DNA of 33,295 nt from Sphaerochaetaceae bacterium (GCA_024698005.1 JAILRW010000137.1:1-33295), one strand, 5' to 3'; numbered from the stretch's first letter, positions 17,465 to 25,707 are shown. Translations and numbers: made by a program. The notes: generated by a model from the sequence alone, not told the origin.

Positions 17465-18751
17465 TTAATCCTCTGCTTCTCCCCTATCTACCTTGCCCAT
17501 GAGAATGTAGGATACGAGCATTGTGATAGCAACGAAGATAAAGAGACCAGGATATCCAAAGATATCGATGATGAAACCGGAAATAGGAGGAGAGACAACA
17601 CTTGCAGCCTGATTGAAGAAGTAGTACAGGCCTGTGTATATACCAATGGTCTCAAAGGTCGAAAGCTGCCAGAGCATAGGGAAAGAGTTATTTACTACAG
17701 CAACCCAGAAGGTTCCAAAGACAAATAGAAGTGCCCAGAAAATATAGAGGGAAGCAGTGCTACTTCCTGCAATTGTTACAGAGTGCAAGGTAATTAATAA
17801 CATCACTGCGATTACCACCAGAAGAGAAGCTCTAATGACCTTCTTTCTGCCCTTTTCATGAGCAAGCTTACCAGATGGAATTGCAAAGATTGCATAGGAA
17901 ATTCCAACCATTCCACTTGCAAGTGCTGCAGTTCCAGATGAGGTTCCAAGCACCTCCTTGGAATAGGTTCCAATGAATGGAAGGATTCCCTGATATCCCA
18001 AGAACCAGGAGAAGAGTGATAAAAGGATGTAGAGTGCAGATTTGTTTTCTTCACTTATTACAGCCTTGAGGCTCTGAAGCAATGGCTCCTTCTTCTCGCT
18101 ATCCTTTTTCTCACTCTCTGAAAGAGCACTGTTTTTCTCCTTTACAAATAGAAGAAGCATCAATGCAGCCAGGATAACAAAGATGGAAGCAACTGGGAAT
18201 GCAAGTACATTATCAGTTGTCCCAAAGTGTGGCAGAGTAATCTTCACATCCATGAGACGTGCAAGCAGAACTGTTCCGAGTATCGCAGCAAGTCCACCCA
18301 TCGTGTTTATTACACCATTTGCTTCACTTCTCAGATCACCTGGAACCATATCAGGCATGAGAGCAACAACTGGTCCTCTAGCTGCCTGCTTTGCTAGGTT
18401 CAGTAAAAATACTGCTGAGATCAAGTAAAAGAGCGACGAGAGCGCAGCTATAGGCACGAGAGCAAAGAGAATTGCAGTAAGGGGCAAAAGTGTAATGATA
18501 TAGGGCATTCTTCTTCCAATTGGGGTCACAGTCCTATCGGACATGGCTGAAAAAATTGGAATCAGGAATATTGCAAGAATATTATCCAGCGTCATGATAA
18601 TGCCGATAATAGACTTACTTGAAATATATTTTCCTAAAAATATAGGGATATAAGTATCATACAGAGGGTCCAAAAGACCTACTGTAAAGAAACCTAATCC
18701 TATAAGAAAGGTTGTAAGATAATAGCCCTTCAGGCTCTTCTTTCCACTCAT
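17465..18751 (-). CDS. MFS transporter (SLC45/GPH-like)
   Basis: A 428-residue carrier with about twelve transmembrane helices. The loop between helices 2 and 3 carries SDRTVTPIGRRMPYI, a version of the MFS signature seen in sugar carriers of the SLC45 and glycoside-pentoside-hexuronide type, and a conserved MPDMVPGDLRSEANG follows helix 5. A second such loop is KLAHEKGRKKV. AGGAG stands 7 bases before the ATG. It heads the operon with the YgeY-like hydrolase and EamA permease. The family resemblance is to sugar carriers, but the operon argues equally for an amino-acid derivative; I leave the substrate open. Confidence 0.85.
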   Translation of the reverse strand: MSGKKSLKGYYLTTFLIGLGFFTVGLLDPLYDTYIPIFLGKYISSKSIIGIIMTLDNILAIFLIPIFSAMSDRTVTPIGRRMPYIITLLPLTAILFALVPIAALSSLFYLISAVFLLNLAKQAARGPVVALMPDMVPGDLRSEANGVINTMGGLAAILGTVLLARLMDVKITLPHFGTTDNVLAFPVASIFVILAALMLLLFVKEKNSALSESEKKDSEKKEPLLQSLKAVISEENKSALYILLSLFSWFLGYQGILPFIGTYSKEVLGTSSGTAALASGMVGISYAIFAIPSGKLAHEKGRKKVIRASLLVVIAVMLLITLHSVTIAGSSTASLYIFWALLFVFGTFWVAVVNNSFPMLWQLSTFETIGIYTGLYYFFNQAASVVSPPISGFIIDIFGYPGLFIFVAITMLVSYILMGKVDRGEAED

Positions 18752-18770
18752 GGCTCACTCCTAGTTGTCG

Positions 18771-18776
18771 ATTCTA
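18771..18776 (-). promoter_or_regulatory. Candidate extended -10 promoter of the MFS operon
   Basis: Minus-strand TAGAAT preceded by TGG makes an extended -10 element, 19 bases before the ATG. No convincing -35 box was found. Confidence 0.4.
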
Positions 18777-18796
18777 CCACAAGAATTGGAAAAGCT

Positions 18797-19315
18797 TCAC
18801 TCTACAAGCATGATATAATCAGCTTTTCTTGGCCTAGCAGGAGTCTCTTCCCCTTTTCTGTAACCAAGAATACAGTTTCCAATACCCTGCAGATCTCCAT
18901 CTACTCCCAGATCCTTCAGAAGTTTCTTGCCTTCATCCGTATCGAAGACCTCTTTTGCTCTGTGGATCCAACAGGATGAAACTCCAAGAGCATGAGCTGC
19001 ATTCATCAAATTGCCCATTACCAGAGAACCATCGTAAACACGATTTGGGTTACTTCTATCTGCGAGGACTACAAGCACAATTGGAGCTCCGTAGAATGGG
19101 TCGATGTCTTTCCCCAGAACCTCTGCATTCAGCTTGGACATCTTGTCCCTGATCTTTTTATTCTTCACACAAAGGATTACAGGTGACTGACGATTCATCG
19201 CAGTCGGTGCCATAGTTCCAGCATCAAGGATCTTCCAAAGAGTCTCGTCGTCAACCATTTTTTCTGTAAAAGCTCTAGTACTTCTTCTTGTCATCAAACA
19301 ATCAATAGCGTCCAT
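18797..19315 (-). CDS. Nitroreductase-family FMN oxidoreductase
   Basis: A 172-residue protein of the nitroreductase fold. The N-terminal RRSTRAF (FMN phosphate contact), DAGTMAPTAMNRQSPVI, GSLVMGNLMNAAHALGVSSCWIHRA and the late GNCILGYRKGE are the usual family landmarks. Such enzymes reduce quinones, nitro groups or flavins with NAD(P)H as a homodimer. AGGAG lies 9 bases before the ATG, so unlike its divergent neighbour epmB it has a normal leader. The physiological substrate is not deducible. Confidence 0.9.
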   Translation of the reverse strand: MDAIDCLMTRRSTRAFTEKMVDDETLWKILDAGTMAPTAMNRQSPVILCVKNKKIRDKMSKLNAEVLGKDIDPFYGAPIVLVVLADRSNPNRVYDGSLVMGNLMNAAHALGVSSCWIHRAKEVFDTDEGKKLLKDLGVDGDLQGIGNCILGYRKGEETPARPRKADYIMLVE

Positions 19316-19336
19316 ATATTTATCTCCTAATGGACA

Positions 19337-19342
19337 ATTATA
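19337..19342 (-). promoter_or_regulatory. Candidate extended -10 promoter of the nitroreductase gene
   Basis: A perfect minus-strand TATAAT preceded by TGA (extended -10), 21 bases before the ATG. The -35 region is weak and would overlap the epmB promoter. Confidence 0.6.
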
Positions 19343-19355
19343 TCACTTACTCCGA

Positions 19356-19384
19356 TTGAAGTTATTTAAAATTACTGATACTAA
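19356..19384 (+). promoter_or_regulatory. Candidate promoter of epmB
   Basis: TTGAAG (19356-19361) is followed after 15 bases by GATACT (19377-19382) or after 17 by TACTAA (19379-19384). Either -10 ends 8-10 bases before the GTG start at 19393 and no ribosome site is present. Match to consensus is modest. Confidence 0.3.
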
Positions 19385-19392
19385 TTCACCTT

Positions 19393-20415
19393 GTGATAAC
19401 AAGAGATACAATTGAAGAAAAACTTAGTCTTACAGAAGGTGAAAAGAAGTGGCTTGCAAACCCAAGCTCCCTTCCTCTTCTTGTGAGCGATTTCTTCTTC
19501 TCTTTGATAGATAAGGACGATCCAGAAGACCCTATAAGAAGACAGGTCATACCACAGGAGTTGGAATCAAAAGTAGAAGACTTCCTGGACCCACTCATGG
19601 AGGTAAGCTACTCCGTGACAGAGCGCCTTATCCACCACTACACAAACCGCTGTGCCCTTCTCACTACTGACCGCTGTTTCACATACTGTCGTCACTGCTT
19701 CAGAAGAAGGTTCACAGGAACAAGTACAGGTCAAATCTCTCAAGAGCAAATAATAGAAGCCGTAGATTATTTGAAAGCACATAAAGAAGTAAAGGAACTA
19801 CTGTTGACTGGTGGAGACCTCTTCACTCTTTCAAATGATAGACTTGAGTTTCTATTCAGAAGTCTCAGAGAAGCAAGAGAGGATATAATACCCCGCCTCT
19901 GTACAAGAGCAGTTGCAACCTATCCAGAACGCTTTGATGATGAATTGATGGCTATTGTAAAGCGCTATAGCTACGGAGCCCCTTTTGTATTGATGACACA
20001 GTTCAACCACCCAAGGGAGCTGAACGAGAAATCTATCAATGCTGTCTCACGCTTTATCGACATGGGAATACCTGCCTACAACCAGTCGGTTCTATTAAAA
20101 GGTGTAAATGACAATGTAGATGTACTTGAAGAGCTTTCAAACAAGCTTATGTACAACAGGATAAAACCCTACTACCTCTTCCAGGGAGACCAAGTGTGTG
20201 GAACCAAGCACCTGAGAGTAGACATCGTAAAGGGCCTTGAAATAGAAAAGGAGCTGAGAAAACGACTATCTGGCCTAACTATGCCACAATACACGGCAGA
20301 TCTTCCTCAAGGAGGGGGAAAGGTAATACTTACAGAAAACTACCTGAAGGAAGTACATGAAGACCACGTGGTCTTTGAAACTCCAGATGGAGAAATCAGG
20401 AAATACCCTAGATAA
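19393..20415 (+). CDS. epmB: EF-P lysine 2,3-aminomutase EpmB (radical SAM/PLP)
   Basis: A 340-residue radical-SAM aminomutase, the length of E. coli EpmB (342) and shorter than catabolic lysine 2,3-aminomutase (about 416). The CFTYCRHC cluster motif gives C95, C99, C102. K310 in DLPQGGGK is the PLP lysine. D303 (seven before it) and D266 in QGDQVCG match the two aspartates that hold the lysine epsilon-amine in clostridial aminomutase, so lysine is the expected substrate. NQSVLLKGVNDN is a further family signature. The start is GTG with no Shine-Dalgarno site, and no ATG lies near. It makes the (R)-beta-lysine used by EpmA on EF-P. A free beta-lysine role (for example osmolyte) is the alternative. 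Confidence 0.88.
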   Translation: MITRDTIEEKLSLTEGEKKWLANPSSLPLLVSDFFFSLIDKDDPEDPIRRQVIPQELESKVEDFLDPLMEVSYSVTERLIHHYTNRCALLTTDRCFTYCRHCFRRRFTGTSTGQISQEQIIEAVDYLKAHKEVKELLLTGGDLFTLSNDRLEFLFRSLREAREDIIPRLCTRAVATYPERFDDELMAIVKRYSYGAPFVLMTQFNHPRELNEKSINAVSRFIDMGIPAYNQSVLLKGVNDNVDVLEELSNKLMYNRIKPYYLFQGDQVCGTKHLRVDIVKGLEIEKELRKRLSGLTMPQYTADLPQGGGKVILTENYLKEVHEDHVVFETPDGEIRKYPR

Positions 20416-20421
20416 GAAGAA

Positions 20422-20439
20422 GGCACCCAACTGGGTGCC
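20422..20439. terminator. Bidirectional terminator between epmB and ORF305
   Basis: A 7-base-pair GC-rich stem (GGCACCC/GGGTGCC) with a four-base loop lies between two convergent stops. T-rich tracts flank it on both strands (ACTCTTTCATT on plus, TTCTTCTTATC on minus). Confidence 0.85.
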
Positions 20440-20449
20440 AACTCTTTCA

Positions 20450-21367
20450 TTACTCGGAAACCTTACTCAGGACATCTTCAATTGCCTTGTTTCTTGCACT
20501 GCTTCTGCTTCCTTCATACTGTGATTCATTGCTTATGATATTCACAGAATTGCTTGCAGGTGCAGATACAACCTGATTTGTATAGCCAGATTTTTCAATA
20601 CCGAGCTGTTCCATTACGAGGTCAACTGTATCCATTACGATAAGGTTTCTGTTCTCATCGATGATATCCTGGATTATTGGAGCAACTGTATCCTTGTTCA
20701 GATAAGCTTCAACGATAGGTTCTGCATCCTTTGCAAAATCCTTCTCTACCTTGTCATAGACGTTATCAGCAACTACAGGAGCGATTGTCTCGACCAAGCT
20801 ATCCTTCATGGTTGCATATTCATTTGCGATGATTGCTGTAATCTCAGTCTTGAGAGCTTCCATGATAGCAGCCTTTCTTTCTTCTTCAATAGCCTGAGTA
20901 TCTGTAACCTTTATTACATTAGCAGGTGCTGATGCACTTGGGGTCTCAGTGCTCTTGGCAGCAGTAGACTTAACAGTAGCAACAGATGGAGCTGGAGGGG
21001 CTGGAGCGACAGCTGGTGCTTCCTGCTTGGCAGCAGACTCTGTACTCTTTACAGGCTCTACTTTATTAGCAGTACTCTTTACTTCCTGAGTTTTATCTTC
21101 TTTAGCAGGGGTGCTATTAGCTTCAGTAGTCTCGCCTGAAACAAGACCATCAAGACCAACTACTATTCTGTTTGTAAGTTCGTTTATAATATTGTCATCT
21201 TCTGAATTAGCTTGAGCTTTTCCAACATTGGATGTTGTGCCTCCAACATTTAAGAAATCAAATAAGGTGCCATCAACTGGCCTAGTTATGACAATACCTG
21301 CAAAAACAGCAACAGTCAAAACGACTGAGAAAACTAGAAAAAAGATACTTAAAACTCTGTTACTCAT
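20450..21367 (-). CDS. Unknown membrane-anchored protein with Ala/Pro/Ser/Thr linker (ORF305)
   Basis: I do not recognise this 305-residue protein. Residues ~7-28 form one transmembrane helix with the short N-terminus probably inside. Residues ~75-150 are a low-complexity, Lys/Thr/Ser/Ala/Pro-rich linker like those that span the periplasm. Residues ~155-250 look helical and acidic, with repeated short I/V-A-P-I/V-V phrases (TIAPVVADNVYDKVEKD, EPIVEAYL, VAPIIQDIIDE). The C-terminus ends in a short charged helix. It overlaps coaE by 8 bases and is last in the polA-coaE group, which suggests co-expression but not a function. The composition and lack of enzyme motifs suggest a structural or tethering role. 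Confidence 0.75.
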   Translation of the reverse strand: MSNRVLSIFFLVFSVVLTVAVFAGIVITRPVDGTLFDFLNVGGTTSNVGKAQANSEDDNIINELTNRIVVGLDGLVSGETTEANSTPAKEDKTQEVKSTANKVEPVKSTESAAKQEAPAVAPAPPAPSVATVKSTAAKSTETPSASAPANVIKVTDTQAIEEERKAAIMEALKTEITAIIANEYATMKDSLVETIAPVVADNVYDKVEKDFAKDAEPIVEAYLNKDTVAPIIQDIIDENRNLIVMDTVDLVMEQLGIEKSGYTNQVVSAPASNSVNIISNESQYEGSRSSARNKAIEDVLSKVSE

Positions 21368-21950
21368 TCAAATAACCCCTAAAGCAAAGTCTATCATAAT
21401 ACGATTGGACTTGTCGATAAAGATAATTTTCGTCTGCGTCATTTAATATAGTGTACACTGGCTTATCTTGTTCAAATAAAGATAATCCTATGTCTTTTTG
21501 ATTTAAATTACGGGAAAGGAACCCTTCTTTGGTAATATTTTCCCTTTTCAAGGCCCTATCAAGCCTCTGTTCAAGGGGAGCATAGACAAATATGACCTCT
21601 TTGCAGAGTTTCACAAGATTGGCTTTTTCAAGTGTTGCGCCGTTCACTGTGACAACCTTGTGAGCCTTATCAAAGGCCTTGATCCTTTCAATAAGCAATG
21701 GATAGATAAGCTCTTCAAGCTTCTCAAGTTTCTTTTCATCGGAGAAGACAACTGGCGCAAGCTTCTTTCTATCAGGCTTGCCATCACTCATGACATCATC
21801 CCCAAAAGTCCTCCTAATCTCATCAGAAAGAGAGGAGAGAATATCATGGGATTCCTTATCACAGTTCAGAGAAGGGATACCTTTCTTTTCAAGATAATCA
21901 GCAACACAATCTTTTCCAGAACAGCTTCGCCCAATTATTCCAATAATCAT
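21360..21950 (-). CDS. coaE: Dephospho-CoA kinase (CoaE), divergent
   Basis: A 196-residue P-loop kinase that phosphorylates dephospho-CoA in the last step of CoA synthesis. The start at 21950 overlaps the polA stop by one base (TGATG); the frame remains open upstream to 21968 but lies in polA. The middle and C-terminal parts (EELIYPLL, KEVIFVYAPLEQRLDRALKREN, LNQKD and a late ILND) match CoaE well. Two nucleotide-site features are unusual: the P-loop reads GRSCSGKD (Asp14 where Ser/Thr is normal) and the substrate-side DAD motif reads NCD. It may be a lineage-specific variant; I rate the family call as likely, not certain. Confidence 0.8.
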   Translation of the reverse strand: MIIGIIGRSCSGKDCVADYLEKKGIPSLNCDKESHDILSSLSDEIRRTFGDDVMSDGKPDRKKLAPVVFSDEKKLEKLEELIYPLLIERIKAFDKAHKVVTVNGATLEKANLVKLCKEVIFVYAPLEQRLDRALKRENITKEGFLSRNLNQKDIGLSLFEQDKPVYTILNDADENYLYRQVQSYYDRLCFRGYLNE

Positions 21951-24826
21951 CAGTGCATATCTCCCCATCGTTTGCCAGTTTCAATTCCAACTCTAAGAGG
22001 AACAGAAAGCTTGACAGCATTCTCCATCCTATCTCTGACAATGGCAGTGAGTCTTTCAAGTTCCTCTGCCTTTACCTCAAAGATAAGTTCATCATGTACC
22101 TGTAAGAGCATCCTGCTTTCCAGACCTTCCTTCTCCATATCTGAATAGATATTGATCATGGCCTTTTTCATTATCTCAGCAGCAGTACCCTGAATTACAG
22201 TGTTTACAGCAACTCTTTCAGCTGCCTGCTTCTCGACCTTATTGCGGCTATTGATCGCGTTGATCCTTCTGACATGGCCTCCGAGGGTTTTCACATATCC
22301 ATTCTTCTCTGCACTTGAAACCGTCTCAGCAATGAAGCTGCTGACACCCGAATACCTTGCAAAATAGGTGTCGATGAACTCTTTGGCTTTAGAGCGAGGA
22401 ATTCCAAGATCTCCAGCAAGACGGAAAGCAGACATTCCGTAGATGATTCCAAAGTTTATTGTCTTTGCAACCCTTCTCTCATGTGGATCGATCTCTTCAA
22501 GGCTCTTGTCAAATATCAGGGAGGCTGTGTAACGGTGTACATCACCACCATCTCTGAAGGCTTTTCTGAGATTCTCATCTCCACTCATATGGGACAGTAC
22601 TACGAGCTCTACCTGAGAATAATCTGCAGAGAGGAATATGTAGCCAGGTTTTGGGATAAAGGCAGAACGAATCAGACGACCATCATCAGTCCTGATAGGG
22701 ATGTTCTGAAGGTTAGGATTTCTACTTGAAAGACGCCCTGTTGCAGTACCTGTCTGCAGATATGATGTGTGGATCCTTCCATTCTGATCAACAAGGGTTG
22801 GCAGAGTTTCTACATAAGTAGAGAGCAGCTTTGCAACTCCTCTGTACTCAAGAATCTTTTCAATTATTGGATCCCCAGAACTCTTCAGGCCTTCAAGGGT
22901 CGATGTGTCAGTAGAGAAACCATTTCTAGTCTTCTTTCCTGTCTCAAGGCCTCTCTCCTCGAAGAGGACCTTTGAGAGCTGAGAAGGAGAGTTCAGGTTG
23001 AACTCGTGGCCACAGAGAGCAAAGATATCACTTCTCAGATCATCTTCTCTCTTGTTGAGTGTCCTTGAAAGCTCTTCCATGAAGGACATATCGAGAAGTA
23101 CGCCCTCCTTCTCCATCGCAAGGAGAACCCTTATCAATGGAATCTCGTAGCTTCTATAGACGTCCATAAGGCCCCGCTCTTCCAGCATAGGCTCAAATAG
23201 CAGCTTGAGTCTCCAGGCCAGATCACTATCTTCAGAGGAATAGCGTGTTGCCTGGTCAATTGGAACATCCGCAAAAGTGCTACCCTTCTTTACAATATCA
23301 TCATAGTGGATTGTCTCGTATGAAAGGTACTTTCCTGCCAGGAAATCCAGATTGAAGCGCTCTGTTTCCGTGTCCAGAAGCCAGGCTGCAAGCATGGTAT
23401 CGAAATCGATACGACAATTCTCGACTCCGAGCTTGGAAAGCACACCAAGATCAAAGAGTACATTCTGGCCAATGATTTTTAGCTTTCCAGAAGCAAAGTA
23501 AGCTTCAAAGAGCTTTATCACCTCTGATTTGTCCAAAAGGGTCTCACCCTCACAGATCAAAGGAGCATAGTAGGCCTTCTTTGTCTGGTAGGAAAATGAA
23601 AAACCGACAAGTTCTGCTTTTCTGAGATCCACATCAGTTGTCTCTGTATCAAAGGCTATTATTCCACCTTTTCTGTATGCTTCTTCAAAGAGCGCCTTCA
23701 GAACTTTTATATCAGATACAGTCTGATAGGAGCCAAGACCCAACAGCTCCTGTGGGGTTTTGATCTCACTCTCCTCATCTTGTGGCTTTTCAGCATTATT
23801 GATTGCGACCTTCACATCCCCATGTGCAAGAGCCGCAGCACTTCTTGATAGGCTCTTGCAATTGTTCTTTTCGAACTCAGGGATTCCTGCAGCATAATCT
23901 ATCTTTGAGACCAAGTATGCTGGATCATCAAAAGTCTCTACTGTGAAAACATCATCTTTCAGCTTTACAAGCTTCTGAGATAGATAAGCACTCTCCTTAC
24001 CTTCCTCAAGCTTTGCTCTGTTTCCCTTGGAGAGGGAATCGAAATGGCGATAGATTCCATCTAGAGAGATGTACTCTTCAAGAAGCTTTACAGCTCCCTT
24101 CTCTCCAATTCCCTTGACACCAGGAACGTTATCGGCACTGTCTCCCAAGAGTGAAAGGTAGTCTACAATCTGTTCAGGGTGAACATGATACTCTTCAAAC
24201 ACCTCTTTCTTGCCAAAAAGCTCATACTTTGGCTGGTTCTTCTTCGGTGGTCTCAAAGCTTTTACATGATTGTTGACAAGCTGCAAAAGGTCCTTGTCTC
24301 CTGTTACCATTACAGCATCGATCTCATGACGATTTGCCTCCAAGCAGAGTGTTGCAATCAGATCATCTGCTTCAAATCCCACCTTCGCAATGTATGGGAT
24401 ATTCATCTTCTTCAGAGTCTCTTCAATGAGTGGAACCTGAGCGTGAAGATCATCAGGGGCGGCATCTCTATTTGCCTTGTATGCAGGATACATTTCATGG
24501 CGGAATGTTGGACCATGGGCATCCAGAGCAACTACGAAATAGTCAAAGGTGTAATCTTTAAAGAGAGAAAAAAGTGTATTGAAGAATCCAAAGTAAGCGG
24601 AAACATTCTTACCATTGTTATCAAGCAGTGGTCTATTTATAAATGCAAAGTAGGATCGATATATGAGTCCATATCCATCTATGATGAAGATTTTCTTGGA
24701 AAATTTTCTATCATCTTCCTGCTTCTTAACTGTAGTCTCCTTATCGCTCTTTCTTTCCTTGCTCTTGTTGTTTATAGCCAAAAGGTCTTGGTCGAGCTCT
24801 GCTGCAGAAAAAAGGTCCAGATCCAT
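21950..24826 (-). CDS. polA: DNA polymerase I with N-terminal extension
   Basis: A 958-residue three-domain enzyme for Okazaki-fragment maturation and repair. The 5' nuclease starts with IFIIDGYGLIYRSYFAF at residue ~46, and the proofreading domain keeps its catalytic acids (DTETT ~393, GQNVLFDLG, YSSEDSDLAWRL), so it should be active. The polymerase has motif A DYSQVELVVLSHMS (~734), motif B RRVAKTINFGIIYG (~785) and motif C QVHDELIFEV (~907). About 43 residues precede the usual start, rich in Lys/Glu and opening MDLDLFS. AGGAGG 5 bases before the ATG supports this extended start. A minus-strand TATAAT at 24845-24850 may give it its own promoter. Confidence 0.97.
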   Translation of the reverse strand: MDLDLFSAAELDQDLLAINNKSKERKSDKETTVKKQEDDRKFSKKIFIIDGYGLIYRSYFAFINRPLLDNNGKNVSAYFGFFNTLFSLFKDYTFDYFVVALDAHGPTFRHEMYPAYKANRDAAPDDLHAQVPLIEETLKKMNIPYIAKVGFEADDLIATLCLEANRHEIDAVMVTGDKDLLQLVNNHVKALRPPKKNQPKYELFGKKEVFEEYHVHPEQIVDYLSLLGDSADNVPGVKGIGEKGAVKLLEEYISLDGIYRHFDSLSKGNRAKLEEGKESAYLSQKLVKLKDDVFTVETFDDPAYLVSKIDYAAGIPEFEKNNCKSLSRSAAALAHGDVKVAINNAEKPQDEESEIKTPQELLGLGSYQTVSDIKVLKALFEEAYRKGGIIAFDTETTDVDLRKAELVGFSFSYQTKKAYYAPLICEGETLLDKSEVIKLFEAYFASGKLKIIGQNVLFDLGVLSKLGVENCRIDFDTMLAAWLLDTETERFNLDFLAGKYLSYETIHYDDIVKKGSTFADVPIDQATRYSSEDSDLAWRLKLLFEPMLEERGLMDVYRSYEIPLIRVLLAMEKEGVLLDMSFMEELSRTLNKREDDLRSDIFALCGHEFNLNSPSQLSKVLFEERGLETGKKTRNGFSTDTSTLEGLKSSGDPIIEKILEYRGVAKLLSTYVETLPTLVDQNGRIHTSYLQTGTATGRLSSRNPNLQNIPIRTDDGRLIRSAFIPKPGYIFLSADYSQVELVVLSHMSGDENLRKAFRDGGDVHRYTASLIFDKSLEEIDPHERRVAKTINFGIIYGMSAFRLAGDLGIPRSKAKEFIDTYFARYSGVSSFIAETVSSAEKNGYVKTLGGHVRRINAINSRNKVEKQAAERVAVNTVIQGTAAEIMKKAMINIYSDMEKEGLESRMLLQVHDELIFEVKAEELERLTAIVRDRMENAVKLSVPLRVGIETGKRWGDMH

Positions 24827-24844
24827 ATACGCCTCCTGTTGGCT

Positions 24845-24873
24845 ATTATAATGGATTTTAAGAGTTCTTACAC
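24845..24873 (-). promoter_or_regulatory. Candidate internal promoter of polA
   Basis: A perfect TATAAT (24845-24850, minus strand) lies in the 41-base gap before polA, 18 bases from the ATG. The -35 candidate 17 bases upstream (GTGTAA) is weak. Confidence 0.45.
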
Positions 24874-25707
24874 CTCAAGAGTCATGCCATCATAAGCAGA
24901 AAATGCCTCAGGATAGAGATTATCTATCTCTCTTGCAGAGGATTCATGGTTTATGTGCGTAAAGTAAAACTTCTCAAGCCCAAGCTTTCTGCCTACCTCA
25001 TACGCCTCTTCAAAGGAGAAGTGAGCCCCATGAGGTCTCTTTCTGAGACCCCCTATAACAAGACCCTTCACCCCTTCAAGTGCCTTGTAGGATTCAGCTG
25101 TGATATAGGTGCAATCAGTAATATAGGCAAAGTCATCTACCCTGTAGCCATAGATATTCCAGTGGGTCTCCCTGCCATGCTCTATAACAAGAGGCACAAC
25201 CTTGAAACCTACAATATCGACAGCTTTATAGGGTGGAATGTAAATTGGTCTGATGTGAGGAACACCTGGAAAACCTCTTACAAAAGCGGCTTCTCTTCTG
25301 AAGCCTAGCTGCTTCAGAACAGCTGAACAAAATAGTCTAAAGGAATTCGTTTCAGAACTTCTGCAGGCGTATGGCCACCTCTGCTTTATGTATTTTATTG
25401 TCTGCTTATTTCCATAGATGCATAAATCATTCTTCTGGGAAAAGACCCTGAGGTCATCAAGTCCTGAAATATGATCGGCATGTGTGTGGGTATAGAGGAC
25501 AGCATCGATATTATCTATCCCCTCTCTCAACAACTGGGTGCGGAATTCATACCCAGTATCAATAACTAAATTTTTACCATTCTTCTTAAAAAGAATAGAG
25601 GATCGAGTCCTCTTATCCCTTTTATCGGTGCTCTTGCACACATCGCAGTGACAGCCAAGGACTGGAACGCCGTGGCTAGTACCACTACCAAGAATGGTAA
25701 TTTTCAT
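24868..25707 (-). CDS. PhnP-like metallo-beta-lactamase-fold phosphodiesterase
   Basis: A 279-residue MBL-fold hydrolase. HTHADH at residues 74-79 with DTG and later IEHG, D-C-TYI and THINHE segments supply the two-metal site. C19, C21 and C24 in GCHCDVC match the three cysteines that bind a structural zinc in E. coli PhnP. PhnP cleaves cyclic ribose phosphates; relatives cleave cyclic nucleotides or other phosphodiesters. Residues ~117-148 look like an insert between the PYA and PGVP segments that normally stand close together. It overlaps the upstream small ORF by one base (TAATG) and ends 41 bases before polA. The substrate is unknown. Confidence 0.85.
   Translation of the reverse strand: MKITILGSGTSHGVPVLGCHCDVCKSTDKRDKRTRSSILFKKNGKNLVIDTGYEFRTQLLREGIDNIDAVLYTHTHADHISGLDDLRVFSQKNDLCIYGNKQTIKYIKQRWPYACRSSETNSFRLFCSAVLKQLGFRREAAFVRGFPGVPHIRPIYIPPYKAVDIVGFKVVPLVIEHGRETHWNIYGYRVDDFAYITDCTYITAESYKALEGVKGLVIGGLRKRPHGAHFSFEEAYEVGRKLGLEKFYFTHINHESSAREIDNLYPEAFSAYDGMTLEV

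Noticed and set aside
24179-24895. A 238-codon open frame on the plus strand inside polA
   Set aside because: It is antisense to the 5'-nuclease domain of polA, has no plausible promoter or ribosome site, and shows no recognisable domain.
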